A DNA stretch of 12,923 nucleotides from contig CABUBX010000049.1 of the NCBI GenBank assembly GCA_902489925.1, forward strand, positions 1 through 12,923, in the 5' to 3' direction. Below, one piece after another: positions 4,708 through 12,852 of the stretch (positions within the stretch are counted from its first letter, which is position 1; each line of letters begins with the position of its first letter). The translations under genes were made by a program, and so were the position numbers. Under the pieces are notes generated by a model. The model had not been told where the DNA came from. It did no database searches and saw only the letters and a program-made list of their open reading frames with translations. This DNA is from an uncultured Lachnospiraceae bacterium. GTDB taxonomy: Bacteria > Bacillota > Clostridia > Lachnospirales > Lachnospiraceae.

Positions 4708-7700
4708 ATGTCTATAAAAGGAGAGCCAATTACAACTAAATTTTCGGTTGATATTTCTGAGCTAAAAGCCGGAATGCAGGAGGCGAATCGTCAAATAAGG
4801 CTTGCAAATTCTGCTTTTAAAGCGGCATCTTCCGGCATGGATGATTACGAAAATTCTGCCGACGGCTTGCAAGCCAAATTAGAGCAATTATCAAGCGTTC
4901 ACGAAGCGGAAAATAAAAAGCTTGAATTGCTAAAACAGCAATATCAAATTGTCGCAGATGAACAGGGTGAAAATTCGGCGGCGGCTGAAAATCTGACGGT
5001 TAAAATCAATAATCAGCAGGCAGTGGTCAATAAAACCGCGTCCGAATTTAATAAGTATAGGAAAAAACTTGATGATTTAAACACTGCGTCCGAAGAAACC
5101 GCGGACGCAGCAGAAGAACAAAAAAGTGCTTATGACAAGTTAAAAAATACAATCGGCGAGCAAGAACAGGCTTTAAATAGATTAAAAACAGAATATTCCA
5201 ACGTAGCTTTGGAACAGGGCGAAAACTCAGAGGAAGCCAAGAGACTTGCAATGCAGATTAAGCAGACATCAACAGAATTGCAAGATAACCGTGCAAAATT
5301 AGAACAAGCAAGCAAGGCGGCCGATGGATTTGACATATCACTTGAAAATGTCGAAAAATCATCAGGTGATGCGGCTGAAGGTTTTACGGTAATGAAAGGC
5401 GCACTTGCTGATTTGGTGGCTGATGGCATACGAAATACAGTCGATGCATTGAAGGACTTTGCAGTTCAGTCCGAAACATCACATAACTCTTTTCAAGTTC
5501 AAACGGGCGCAAGTGCCGACGAGATGGGTAAATTCAAAAAACAAATTGATGAATTGTATCTTAACGGCATGGGTGAGGATTTAAACGATGTTGCTGACAA
5601 GATGGCAAAGGTCAAACAGTATACAGGCGAAGTCAACCCGGAGAAAATGAAAGAACTGACAGAGTACACAATGACCTTTACTGATGCAATGGGCGGCGAT
5701 TTTGAGGAGAATCTTCGTGGTGCTGATGCACTCATGGAAAATATGGGGCTGACAGCGGAAGAAGCGTTTGACCTCATGGCGAAAGGCGTGCAAAATGGGC
5801 TTGATAAATCCAATGAATTAAGTGACAACATTGCGGAGTATTCACAGTTATGGGACCAAGCCGGATTCAGCGCCGAAGAAATGTTCGCTATTTTGGAAAA
5901 TGGCTTAGATTCCGGTGCGTACAATTTGGACAAAGTGAACGATTTTGTAAAAGAGTTTACAATATCATTATCAGATGGACGAATTGAGGATAATTTAGAT
6001 TCATTTTCAAAAGAAACACAGACGTTATTTAAAGAGTGGAAAAAAGGCAAAAAAACATCAAAAGATGTGTTTGAATCAGTCATTAAAGATTTGAATAACA
6101 CAACAAATGAGCAGGAAGCCCTCAGTATCGCAAGCAATGTATGGTCTGCACTTGGCGAAGATAATGCCATGAAAGTTATTAAATCGCTGACAAAAGCCAA
6201 TGACAAATACAAAGATACAAAAGGCACGATGGAGGAGATTAATAAAGTCAAATATGATGACGTCGGGCAACAGTTTAAAATTGTCGGACGGCAGCTGCAA
6301 AATGAATTGTTGAAGCCTATGGCCGAAAAAGCACTGCCGGTAGTTAAAGAATTTGCGGATTTTGCGGTAGAACATATTGACGAGATAGGTGACGCGATTG
6401 TAGTTGTTGGAAGCGTTATGCTAACAACTTTTGCAGCGAATAAATTATCAGACTTTATCACATCCATTAAAAATATAGGAACGTCTTTAGGAGGACTTAC
6501 AAGCCCAATTGGACTTGCCACAGCAGCAGTCGGCTTACTTGTTGGGGCAATCGAAATGCAACATCAACATGTCGAAAATATGATTGAGGACAATGCGAAA
6601 TTGTCTGAATCTGAGGAAACACTTGTTGAAAAAATTGACGCAAGCAGTGATGCATTTACACGAATGGTAGAAGCCCGCCAGCAGTCTTTGTCCGGCATAG
6701 AAAACGAATATGGACAATATTCAACCCTTGCGCAGGAGTTGGACGGCCTTGTCGACGCTAACGGCCGTGTGAAAGATGGATACATTGACCGTGTTAATAC
6801 GATTCTTGGAATTTTGAACCCGGCTCTCGGATTGGAAATGGAAGTCGTAGACGGCGCTATAGAAAATTATGGAAATTTAAGAAAATCCATAGATGAAGTT
6901 ATCAAATCAAAGAAAACAGAAGCTGTAGTATCGGCAATGCATGGCGATTATGAACAGGCAATCAGAAACCAAACAAGCGCATACACGGAATACAGCGCGG
7001 CACAAAAGGCTGCTGAGGAAAATGAAAGAAAACTGACAGAGGCAAAAAGGGAACTCACTAAGAAAACGGAAGAATACAAGAATACAACTGCGATGAGCAG
7101 GGGCGAACTGAATATTTGGGCAAAAGATATTGCGGAAGCAGAAGCGAAAGTTGAAGGGCTCGAAAAAAAGCAAGGCGAATTAGATGAAGCGGCTAAAAAA
7201 TCAGAAGAAGCATGGGTCGGGTACAATGCCACGATACAAAATTACGAAGGATTGATAGGTGCGATTGCTTCCGGGGATGCTAAAAAAATCGAAGCGGCCA
7301 TGCAAAAGACCATCAACAGTTTTGTTACAGCCGAAGTTGGCACAAAAGCAAGTCTTGAAAATCAAGTCAAAAACATGACGAAGAATTATGAAGAATTGAA
7401 GGCTGCAGCAGATGCAGGCGCCCCGGGTGTTACAAAAGCGATGGTTGACAGTGCCAAAAACATGGTTGATTTGTCAACAGCCGAATTGGAGAAATTTGAA
7501 GCTAAAGCAAAAGAATCCACTGCAAAAGCAGGGGGGAGTGCAGTAGTTGGATTTGAGAGCAAAAGTCTCGATATGGCGATGGCTGCACAAAATATGATGA
7601 TTGGCGCAGATGGAAAAATGAGAGAGTTTTTGCCGGAGTTTGGAATGACTGGACAGTATATCGGTGACAACCTCAAAGAAGGTATGGCGTCAAAATCGCC

Positions 7701-8640
7701 GCTGTTAGTTGAAACCGGCAAAAATATTGCAAACGAAACAAATGCCGCATTGGGTTCAGCTGATACTAAAGAAACCGGTTCACAAAAAGGTTCAGAGTTT
7801 AACACGGGTTTAGCAAACCAAAAAAGCAATATTGAATCAACAGGGGCAACGCTGTCCGATGCTACAAATTTGATGCTAGGATATTCAAACACACTTGCCA
7901 CAGGTTCACGAAAAGGGAATGAATTTAATATTGGGCTTGGAAACCAAAAAAGCGCAATAGCTGCCACAGGTAATTTACTGTCAAAAACTGCCAACATAGG
8001 CATGGATTCTGCAAATACATCGCAAACAGGGTCTGAAAAAGGCCGAGAATTTACTGGCGGATTAGAATCAAAATCGGATGATGCACGTTCGGCCGGTGAA
8101 AAAATTGGAAGCGAAGCAAACAGCGGGATGGGTTCTGCGGATGCTTACGGTTCCGGCCAAAACACAACACAAGGCTTTATCAACGGCATGAGCAGCCTTA
8201 CAAGCTCGGTGTGGGCAGCAGCGGCAAATATCGGACGGCAAGCGTTAAGTGCATTAAAAAATGCCATAAAAGAAGGCTCTCCGTCGAAATTGACAACACA
8301 ATCTGGAAAATTTTTCGGAATGGGCTTTGTAAATGGCATTGCCGACAAAGTACGGTTCGCAGTTAAACAGGCGGCAATGATGGGGAAAGAATCTGCGAAG
8401 GCGCTTAATGATTCAATCGAAAGTGAACAAATTTCTGTTTCTGCAAACGCTGGACGCGCTCGTTTAAGCGGAAACATTGGAACGTCAGGACTTTTCGCAG
8501 GACATCAGTCGCGAACTGTCAATAACTATTACAATTTTAATCAGACAAACAATAGCCCGAAAGCATTGTCACGTTTAGAGATTTACAGGCAAACAAAAAA
8601 CCAGCTGTTTGCCGCGAAAGGCAGGCTGCAATATGTATAG
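4708..8640 (+). CDS. Tail tape measure protein (1310 aa)
   Basis: GGAGGCGA at 4696-4703 precedes the ATG. The N-terminal 215 or so residues are a long coiled coil with a recurring pattern (QQYQIVADEQGENS, later EYSNVALEQGENSEE). Residues about 229-430 form the TP901-type tape measure core (ADLVADGIRNTVDALKDF, QTGASADEM, MENMGLTAEEAF). Hydrophobic segments at about 564-580 and 595-618 could insert in the host membrane on DNA entry. A second coiled coil spans roughly 750-840. Residues 941-1190 are tandem 42-residue repeats. The KEGSPSK motif at 1188-1194, then FGMGFVNGI, are typical of tape measure C-termini. At about 1.5 Angstrom per residue (a general rule for siphoviruses) the tail would be near 190-200 nm. 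No lytic transglycosylase or peptidase domain was recognised. Confidence 0.92.
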   Translation: MSIKGEPITTKFSVDISELKAGMQEANRQIRLANSAFKAASSGMDDYENSADGLQAKLEQLSSVHEAENKKLELLKQQYQIVADEQGENSAAAENLTVKINNQQAVVNKTASEFNKYRKKLDDLNTASEETADAAEEQKSAYDKLKNTIGEQEQALNRLKTEYSNVALEQGENSEEAKRLAMQIKQTSTELQDNRAKLEQASKAADGFDISLENVEKSSGDAAEGFTVMKGALADLVADGIRNTVDALKDFAVQSETSHNSFQVQTGASADEMGKFKKQIDELYLNGMGEDLNDVADKMAKVKQYTGEVNPEKMKELTEYTMTFTDAMGGDFEENLRGADALMENMGLTAEEAFDLMAKGVQNGLDKSNELSDNIAEYSQLWDQAGFSAEEMFAILENGLDSGAYNLDKVNDFVKEFTISLSDGRIEDNLDSFSKETQTLFKEWKKGKKTSKDVFESVIKDLNNTTNEQEALSIASNVWSALGEDNAMKVIKSLTKANDKYKDTKGTMEEINKVKYDDVGQQFKIVGRQLQNELLKPMAEKALPVVKEFADFAVEHIDEIGDAIVVVGSVMLTTFAANKLSDFITSIKNIGTSLGGLTSPIGLATAAVGLLVGAIEMQHQHVENMIEDNAKLSESEETLVEKIDASSDAFTRMVEARQQSLSGIENEYGQYSTLAQELDGLVDANGRVKDGYIDRVNTILGILNPALGLEMEVVDGAIENYGNLRKSIDEVIKSKKTEAVVSAMHGDYEQAIRNQTSAYTEYSAAQKAAEENERKLTEAKRELTKKTEEYKNTTAMSRGELNIWAKDIAEAEAKVEGLEKKQGELDEAAKKSEEAWVGYNATIQNYEGLIGAIASGDAKKIEAAMQKTINSFVTAEVGTKASLENQVKNMTKNYEELKAAADAGAPGVTKAMVDSAKNMVDLSTAELEKFEAKAKESTAKAGGSAVVGFESKSLDMAMAAQNMMIGADGKMREFLPEFGMTGQYIGDNLKEGMASKSPLLVETGKNIANETNAALGSADTKETGSQKGSEFNTGLANQKSNIESTGATLSDATNLMLGYSNTLATGSRKGNEFNIGLGNQKSAIAATGNLLSKTANIGMDSANTSQTGSEKGREFTGGLESKSDDARSAGEKIGSEANSGMGSADAYGSGQNTTQGFINGMSSLTSSVWAAAANIGRQALSALKNAIKEGSPSKLTTQSGKFFGMGFVNGIADKVRFAVKQAAMMGKESAKALNDSIESEQISVSANAGRARLSGNIGTSGLFAGHQSRTVNNYYNFNQTNNSPKALSRLEIYRQTKNQLFAAKGRLQYV
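7528..8418 (+). repeat. Tandem 42-residue (126-nt) repeats in the tape measure C-terminal region
   Basis: Five consecutive units of exactly 42 codons start at 7648, 7774, 7900, 8026 and 8152. The best-matching trio is units 2-4, with TGSxKGxEF at unit positions 1-9, GL at 12-13, TG or AG at 23-24, and N-x-G-M-x-SA near 32-38. A divergent 40-residue unit precedes them (7528-7647). After an 8-residue insert with the SPSK motif, another degenerate unit follows (SGKFFGMGFVNGI, from 8302). Nucleotide identity between units is modest, so these are old repeats kept at protein level. Confidence 0.8.
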
Positions 8641-9487
8641 TTTGACATTGGAAAATAGCTTGAAAAATAGCATAGAGCTGACACACAATGAAGATTATTC
8701 AGTCCTTGAAATTCAAGGGCTGAACCCACCAACTGCAACAATCAATACGTCAGAAACATCACTTTTTGATGGTGCTAAATATGTGTCTAGTAGAGCAAAT
8801 ATGCGAAGCATGAACATTATGTTGGCAATCAACCATAAAGCTGAAAGAAACAGGCTGGCGCTGCTTAATGTGGTCCGCACAAATCAAAAAATCTGTGTGC
8901 GCTACAAAAACAGCAGCCGAAACGTATTCATAGAAGGGTATGTCGAAAATATAGAGATTGCATATTTTGCCGCAAAGCAGACTATTGCAATATCAATATT
9001 ATGCCCTGAGCCGTATTTTAAAAATGCAAGCCAAATTATTAATGAAGTGAGTTTGATTGCTGGAAATTTTCATTTTCCGTTTGCAATTGAAACGAGCGCC
9101 CCTATTCCTTTTTCATATTACGAAGAAAGCTTACAGGTTAATGTTATCAATGTAGGCGATGTGGTCTGCGGCATGACGGTAAAAATCTATGTCAGTGGCG
9201 AAGTTATCAATCCAAAAATATTCAATCGCGAAACAAGGGAATTTTTCGGAATTGATTACACGTTCAAAAATGGTGATGAGGTCACAATCGCAACACAAGA
9301 GGGGCAAAAGAGCGTCACGCTGCTGAGGGAAGGCAAGACAATAAATATTTTTAATTATATTTCTAAAAGTAGCACATGGTTGCAATTAGATATAGGTGAT
9401 AATGTTTTTACGTATGAAGCCGATGAAAATGGTGCAGATTTTATGCAGATTAGATTTTTGCATTATCCATTGTACGGGGGTGTGTAA
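8633..9487 (+). CDS. Distal tail protein (Dit, Sipho_tail family)
   Basis: The 284-aa frame beginning at ATG 8633 overlaps the tape measure stop by 8 nt. A TTG 24 nt upstream lies deeper in the tape measure gene and would add an unlikely MPRKAGCN leader, so ATG 8633 is preferred, with AGG at about 8623-8625. The N-terminal half has the Dit layout: a short strand (MYSLTLENS), DYSVLEIQGLNPPTATINTS, FDGAKYVSSRANMRSMNIML, RLALLNVVRTNQKICVRY and EGYVENIEI with the CPEPYF motif. The second half is a beta-rich domain (VINVGDVVCGMTVKIYVSG, then LQLDIGDNVFTYEAD). Dit forms the hexameric hub at the tail tip that joins the tube to the baseplate. Position straight after the tape measure gene agrees. Confidence 0.85.
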   Translation: MYSLTLENSLKNSIELTHNEDYSVLEIQGLNPPTATINTSETSLFDGAKYVSSRANMRSMNIMLAINHKAERNRLALLNVVRTNQKICVRYKNSSRNVFIEGYVENIEIAYFAAKQTIAISILCPEPYFKNASQIINEVSLIAGNFHFPFAIETSAPIPFSYYEESLQVNVINVGDVVCGMTVKIYVSGEVINPKIFNRETREFFGIDYTFKNGDEVTIATQEGQKSVTLLREGKTINIFNYISKSSTWLQLDIGDNVFTYEADENGADFMQIRFLHYPLYGGV

Positions 9488-10525
9488 ATGATTGAGCCGA
9501 TTATTATGAATAAGAATTTTGAAAGATTGGCCGTCATTGATGACTACGCTTCTCTGATTTGGGCTACCCGGTTTTATAAATGCGGCGATTTTGAAATTGT
9601 TGTTTCTATCGAATCTAAATATTTAGAGTTGATGCAGCGCGGGTTTTACATCGTCCGAGATGACGATGAGAATACCGGCATCATTGAAGATATCAATATT
9701 GCGACAAATGAGGACGGAAAAGAGCGAATGATTGTGACCGGCCGTTTTTTGCCGTGCATTTTGGGGCGAAGAATCATAGCCGAACAAACACAGGTAAGCG
9801 GAACGGTGCAAGCCGGAGTTTCAAAATTAATTAATGAAAATGTCATAAATCCCCAAATCGCAGCGCGTAAGATTTCAAATTTTACAGTGCAGGAACGGCC
9901 GTTTACTGAAAAATTGGAAGCTCAATACACGGGGAAAAATTTGCTTGATACGGTAGAAAATATTTGCGAAACACTTCACATTGGATTCAAAGTGATTCTT
10001 AACGATAAGAAATTTCAATTTTCACTTTATAAGGGCGCTGACAGGTCATATGCTCAAAGCACAAACCCATATGTCATATTTTCGGATAAATACGATAATC
10101 TTTTGTCCAGCAACTACATAGAAAATTCGTCCGAGTTAGCGACGGATGTCTTAGTTGCTGGCGAGGGCGAGGGGCTGGATAGAAAAACGCTATGGGTATC
10201 GCGCGATAATCTGACAGGGCTAGACAGATATGAAATGTACCGGGACCAAAGAAATATGAGCACTAACAACGGCGACATCACAAATGATGAATATTATGCA
10301 CAGATGCGAGAGGAAGGGCTTGAAAATATCACGCAGATTACAAAGGCGTTTGAGGGCACTGTATATTTTGACAATATCGAATATAAAAAAGACGTTTCGG
10401 TCGGTGATATCGTAGTCATTGAAAATAGTAAATGGGGAATTTTTATAAATTCAAGATTAATCGAAGTCATTGAGAGTGTCGATGAATCAGGAAGTTATCA
10501 AGTGGTCCCAACATTTGGCGCGTAA
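9488..10525 (+). CDS. Siphovirus ReqiPepy6 Gp37-like tail/baseplate protein
   Basis: The ATG directly follows the Dit stop, with a GGGGGTG ribosome binding site at 9477-9483. The 345-aa protein has the features of the Sipho_Gp37 family, which takes the place of the longer tail-associated endopeptidase (Tal) in many Gram-positive phages. These are an N-terminal strand set with DDYASLIWATRFYKCGDFEIVV and FYIVRDDDENTGIIEDI, a central VTGRFLPCILGRRII, TGKNLLDTVENICETLHIGF, and a C-terminal YKKDVSVGDIVVIEN stretch ending in VVPTFGA. It probably forms the trimeric central cone below Dit. No catalytic motif or lysin-like C-terminal domain is present, so it should be structural only. The short linker to the next gene keeps it in the same operon. 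Confidence 0.85.
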   Translation: MIEPIIMNKNFERLAVIDDYASLIWATRFYKCGDFEIVVSIESKYLELMQRGFYIVRDDDENTGIIEDINIATNEDGKERMIVTGRFLPCILGRRIIAEQTQVSGTVQAGVSKLINENVINPQIAARKISNFTVQERPFTEKLEAQYTGKNLLDTVENICETLHIGFKVILNDKKFQFSLYKGADRSYAQSTNPYVIFSDKYDNLLSSNYIENSSELATDVLVAGEGEGLDRKTLWVSRDNLTGLDRYEMYRDQRNMSTNNGDITNDEYYAQMREEGLENITQITKAFEGTVYFDNIEYKKDVSVGDIVVIENSKWGIFINSRLIEVIESVDESGSYQVVPTFGA

Positions 10526-10544
10526 ACGCAAAGGAGGTTGTGCA

Positions 10545-11723
10545 ATGGCACTGAAATATTATTTCTTTAACTCAAAAGTTACCGGAGGCATACATGATAG
10601 AGTGTATACATCGACGGACATTACAAGTTATTTGGATAAGATTGTAGGCTCGGGCGTGTTCCCTACACCCTCCGACTGCCTGCAAGTATATGCGGGCACC
10701 GGTTTAAAAGTCTATGTCAAACCGGGGCAAGGATGGATAAACGGACACAAGTTAATTAACACAGCGGATTACGCACTTACACTCGAGCCGGCCGACGTTA
10801 CTTTGAACCGTATTGACCGAATTGTTTTTCGCGTGAATAACTTAAAACGATTAATGGAAATTGCCATAAAAAAAGGCACGAACGCATCGAACCCTGTAGC
10901 GCCGGACATTGTTCGCGATGACGATATTGTAGAGTATTCGCTGGCGACGGTTATGATTAATAAGCGTACCGAGACAATCACAGACAGCATGATTCGCGAC
11001 ACACGGTTAGACAGCAAAGTTTGCGGAATGGTGCAAGGACTGATTCAGCAAGTTGGCACTGATACATTGTTAAAACAATGGGAAGATGCTTTTGACCGAT
11101 ATTACACAGCCGCACAGGCAGAATTTGACGAATGGTTTGATAATATCAGAGAAAAACTGACGACATCGACGCTGATGCGCGAATACAGACAGATTTTTGA
11201 AACGACACAGATAGACACAACAAAAATACCTATCACAATCACACAGTATTTGAAGGACACCGATATTTTAAATGTATATGTCAACGGAATGAGACTGTCA
11301 GATGATGAGTATACAAATACGGAAACAGAAATTACGCTGACGAAACCACTCAGTGTAGTCGGAACACAGGTTGAAATCGTTGTATGCAAATCTGTGGATG
11401 GAAAAAATGCTGAGACAGTTGTCGGGCAAGTTGAAAAACTGCAAACAAAAACAAATTTGCTCAAAAAAAATGCGGAAATCCCTGTAAGTGCATGGACAAA
11501 GGCGGGTGACTTTTATGCCGCTGATATTACAAATTCACAAATTGATGAAAATTGCATGATAAACGTAAACTTCGCATTGGAATCTATGGCAGCCGCACAG
11601 GCAGCAGAAGTGCAAGAGACAACAATCGCAAAAAAAAGCATGTGTACGATATATGCTAAAAGAGTACCGTCCAAAGCATTAGTATGTGATTACGTGATTT
11701 TACGCGGGGAAATTTTATCATAA
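10545..11723 (+). CDS. Baseplate / tail fibre protein, candidate receptor-binding component (392 aa)
   Basis: AAGGAGG at 10531-10537 is 7 nt before ATG 10545. An in-frame start 75 nt upstream lies within the preceding gene and is not needed. Residues 1-165 form a baseplate-type N-terminal region (GSGVFPTPSDCLQVYAGTG, KPGQGWINGHKL, LNRIDRIVFRVNN, ATVMINKRTETI). Residues 170-225 are predicted helical and may trimerise. Residues 226-284 are a small beta domain (PITITQYLKDTDILNVYVNGMRL ... VEIVV) whose core matches the protein at 1862-2221. Residues 295-392 contain a helical linker and a C-terminal beta domain (IPVSAWTKAGDFYAADIT ... SMCTIYAKRVPSKALV). As the last large structural gene it is the best candidate in this window for host recognition. 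Receptor type cannot be inferred. Confidence 0.75.
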   Translation: MALKYYFFNSKVTGGIHDRVYTSTDITSYLDKIVGSGVFPTPSDCLQVYAGTGLKVYVKPGQGWINGHKLINTADYALTLEPADVTLNRIDRIVFRVNNLKRLMEIAIKKGTNASNPVAPDIVRDDDIVEYSLATVMINKRTETITDSMIRDTRLDSKVCGMVQGLIQQVGTDTLLKQWEDAFDRYYTAAQAEFDEWFDNIREKLTTSTLMREYRQIFETTQIDTTKIPITITQYLKDTDILNVYVNGMRLSDDEYTNTETEITLTKPLSVVGTQVEIVVCKSVDGKNAETVVGQVEKLQTKTNLLKKNAEIPVSAWTKAGDFYAADITNSQIDENCMINVNFALESMAAAQAAEVQETTIAKKSMCTIYAKRVPSKALVCDYVILRGEILS

Positions 11724-11745
11724 TAAATCCTCAAGAGGTTCCTTA

Positions 11746-11955
11746 GTGGTAATGGAAGAACAGAAGTATCTTAAAAAGAAAGGCTACTACAAAGGTAGCA
11801 TTGATGGATTCTATGGTCCGCAGACTGTCCGGGCAAAGCAGACATTCCTTAAAGACAAGGGCTATTATAAAGGCAGTATTGACGGCTCTTACGGACCGGA
11901 AACTTGTAAAGCCAACCCAAAGTGGCTCAATACGAATTATAACGAATGGAAGTAG
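11746..11955 (+). CDS. Stand-alone peptidoglycan-binding-like protein (69 aa)
   Basis: AAGAGG at 11733-11738 lies 7 nt before GTG 11746. ATG 11752 is possible but is 13 nt away. Residues 8-30 (YLKKKGYYKGSIDGFYGPQT...) and 34-56 (FLKDKGYYKGSIDGSYGPET...) are near copies, 17 of 23 positions identical, 26 residues apart. GYYxGxxDGxYGPxT is the signature of the PG_binding_1 fold, which binds cell wall peptidoglycan and is normally appended to endolysins or other wall hydrolases. Here there is no catalytic domain, signal peptide or membrane segment. The frame is open upstream only back to 11698. It may be a relic of an endolysin C-terminus, a small virion or wall-targeting protein, or a separately translated binding subunit. 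It is the last gene before the late-operon terminator. Confidence 0.7.
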   Translation: MVMEEQKYLKKKGYYKGSIDGFYGPQTVRAKQTFLKDKGYYKGSIDGSYGPETCKANPKWLNTNYNEWK

Positions 11956-11961
11956 CAAAAC

Positions 11962-11989
11962 GGGGCACGGCGAAAGCTGTGCCTTATTT
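11962..11989 (+). terminator. Rho-independent terminator at the end of the late operon
   Basis: An 8-bp stem (GGCACGGC at 11964-11971, GCTGTGCC at 11976-11983, one G-U pair) closes a GAAA tetraloop. It is followed by TTATTT at 11984-11989, and two further G-U pairs can extend the base. It begins just after the stop of the peptidoglycan-binding gene and separates the structural operon from the antirepressor. Confidence 0.75.
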
Positions 11990-12022
11990 CATGTCTAAAA
12001 TTTGGCGGAAAGGAAAATGAGT

Positions 12023-12730
12023 ATGAGTGAATTACAGATTTTTAAGAGCGAGGAATTTGGAGAAATTAGAACAGCAACAATAAATAACGAACCAATGTTT
12101 TGCTTAGCAGATATTTGTCGGATACTGGAATTATCTCAGCCATCAAAAGTAAAAGAGAGACTTTTAGAAAAGGGTGTGCGTAGTATTCCTACCCTTACAA
12201 ACGGAGGGACACAGAAACTCTTATATGTAAATGAATCCAATCTTTACAAAACAATTTTTCAGAGCCGAAAGGAATCAGCGGAAAGATTTTCTGATTGGGT
12301 AACATCCGAAGTTCTTCCGTCCATCCGCAAGCACGGAATCTATGCCACAGATAAAGTCATTGACGATATTTTAAACAACCCCGACTTCGGCATTGAGCTT
12401 TTGACAAAACTGAAAGAGGAACGCGCTGCACGTGTGGAGGCTGAGAGAAGAAATGCGATTCTTATGCACGTCAATAAAACCTATACGGTGACAGAAATTG
12501 CAAAAGAGCTCGGACTTAAATCTGCAATACAGTTAAATAAAATACTGGCAGAAAAGAAAATTCAGTACCAGGTCAACGGTACATGGGTAATGTATTCGAA
12601 ATACAGCGATTTGGGATATGAGGAGATTAAGCAGGAAGTTCTTGACAGCGGCAGGGTGATTTATCACAGAAGAATCACTCAGATGGGCAGAGAATTTATT
12701 TTAAAGCTGTTTTCTGATAAGGCGGCGTAG
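12023..12730 (+). CDS. Phage antirepressor, Bro-N plus KilAC domains (235 aa)
   Basis: Start choice: AAAGGA at 12009-12014 is 8 nt before ATG 12023 but only 2 nt before ATG 12017, and TTG 12002 lies upstream of it, so 12023 is preferred. It gives the usual MSELQIF opening of this family. Residues about 10-105 are a Bro-N domain (FGEIRTATINNEPMFCLADI, then GGTQKLLYVNESNLYKTIFQSRK and VLPSIRKHGIY). Residues 120-147 form a Glu/Arg-rich coiled linker. Residues 150-232 are a KilAC (ANT) domain, with YTVTEIAKELGLKSAIQLNKIL as its helix-turn-helix part and the C-terminal ITQMGREFILKLF. Such proteins bind DNA or the phage repressor and promote induction. It is separated from the late operon by a terminator, so it needs its own promoter or read-through. 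No convincing promoter is visible in the 33 nt between them. Confidence 0.9.
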   Translation: MSELQIFKSEEFGEIRTATINNEPMFCLADICRILELSQPSKVKERLLEKGVRSIPTLTNGGTQKLLYVNESNLYKTIFQSRKESAERFSDWVTSEVLPSIRKHGIYATDKVIDDILNNPDFGIELLTKLKEERAARVEAERRNAILMHVNKTYTVTEIAKELGLKSAIQLNKILAEKKIQYQVNGTWVMYSKYSDLGYEEIKQEVLDSGRVIYHRRITQMGREFILKLFSDKAA

Positions 12731-12773
12731 TGTGTGATGTCAACTGCAATTAAACCTTCTATATAAAAGGCAA

Positions 12774-12801
12774 AGCCGGCAGGAGATTGTTCTTGCCGGC
12801 T
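12774..12801 (+). terminator. Hairpin downstream of the antirepressor, probable terminator
   Basis: AGCCGGCA at 12774-12781 pairs perfectly with TGCCGGCT at 12794-12801. A G-U, a G-C and an A-T pair extend the stem to 11 bp around a 6-nt loop. The T-content after the stem is low (GATATTGTATC), so termination efficiency is uncertain. Its place 43 nt after the antirepressor stop supports the terminator reading. Confidence 0.5.
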
Positions 12802-12823
12802 GATATTGTATCATCTTCGATTT

Positions 12824-12850
12824 TCGTGGACATGTCCACGATTTGTCCAC
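12824..12850. promoter_or_regulatory. Perfect 18-bp palindrome with an extra half-site: operator candidate
   Basis: TCGTGGACATGTCCACGA (12824-12841) is a perfect palindrome. Its half-site TGTCCAC (12833-12839) recurs in direct orientation at 12844-12850, 11 bp later, about one helical turn. It lies in gene-free DNA beyond the antirepressor. Such spacing is typical of a dimer-bound regulator with a cooperative neighbouring site. A recombinase arm-type or core site is an alternative. Confidence 0.4.
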
Positions 12851-12852
12851 AG

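Noticed and set aside
5499..6521. A 340-codon open frame on the minus strand
   Set aside because: It lies wholly inside the tape measure gene, is Ser/Phe/Leu-rich with no family pattern, and is explained as the antisense shadow of a gene poor in codons whose complements are stops.
7386..8003. A 205-codon minus-strand open frame over the tape measure repeats
   Set aside because: Antisense shadow of the repeat region. It shows no ribosome binding site or recognisable domain.
8609..8632. TTG start giving a longer distal tail protein
   Set aside because: It would add eight residues unlike the family's N-terminus and overlap the tape measure gene more. ATG 8633 gives the normal start.
10470..10544. 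Upstream in-frame start for the baseplate fibre gene
   Set aside because: It lies within the Gp37-like gene. ATG 10545 has a strong AAGGAGG at 7 nt.
11801..11998. A second + strand frame of 65 codons over the peptidoglycan-binding gene
   Set aside because: It runs out of phase through the recognisable GYYKGSIDG repeats and through the terminator hairpin, and has no family match.
12002..12022. TTG 12002 and ATG 12017 as starts of the antirepressor
   Set aside because: The AAAGGA at 12009-12014 lies after the TTG and too close to ATG 12017. ATG 12023 has 8-nt spacing and the usual N-terminus.
11984..12022. Promoter for the antirepressor (TAAAAT near 11995-12000 as -10)
   Set aside because: No acceptable -35 box lies 16-18 nt upstream, where the terminator stem is located, so it is too weak to list.
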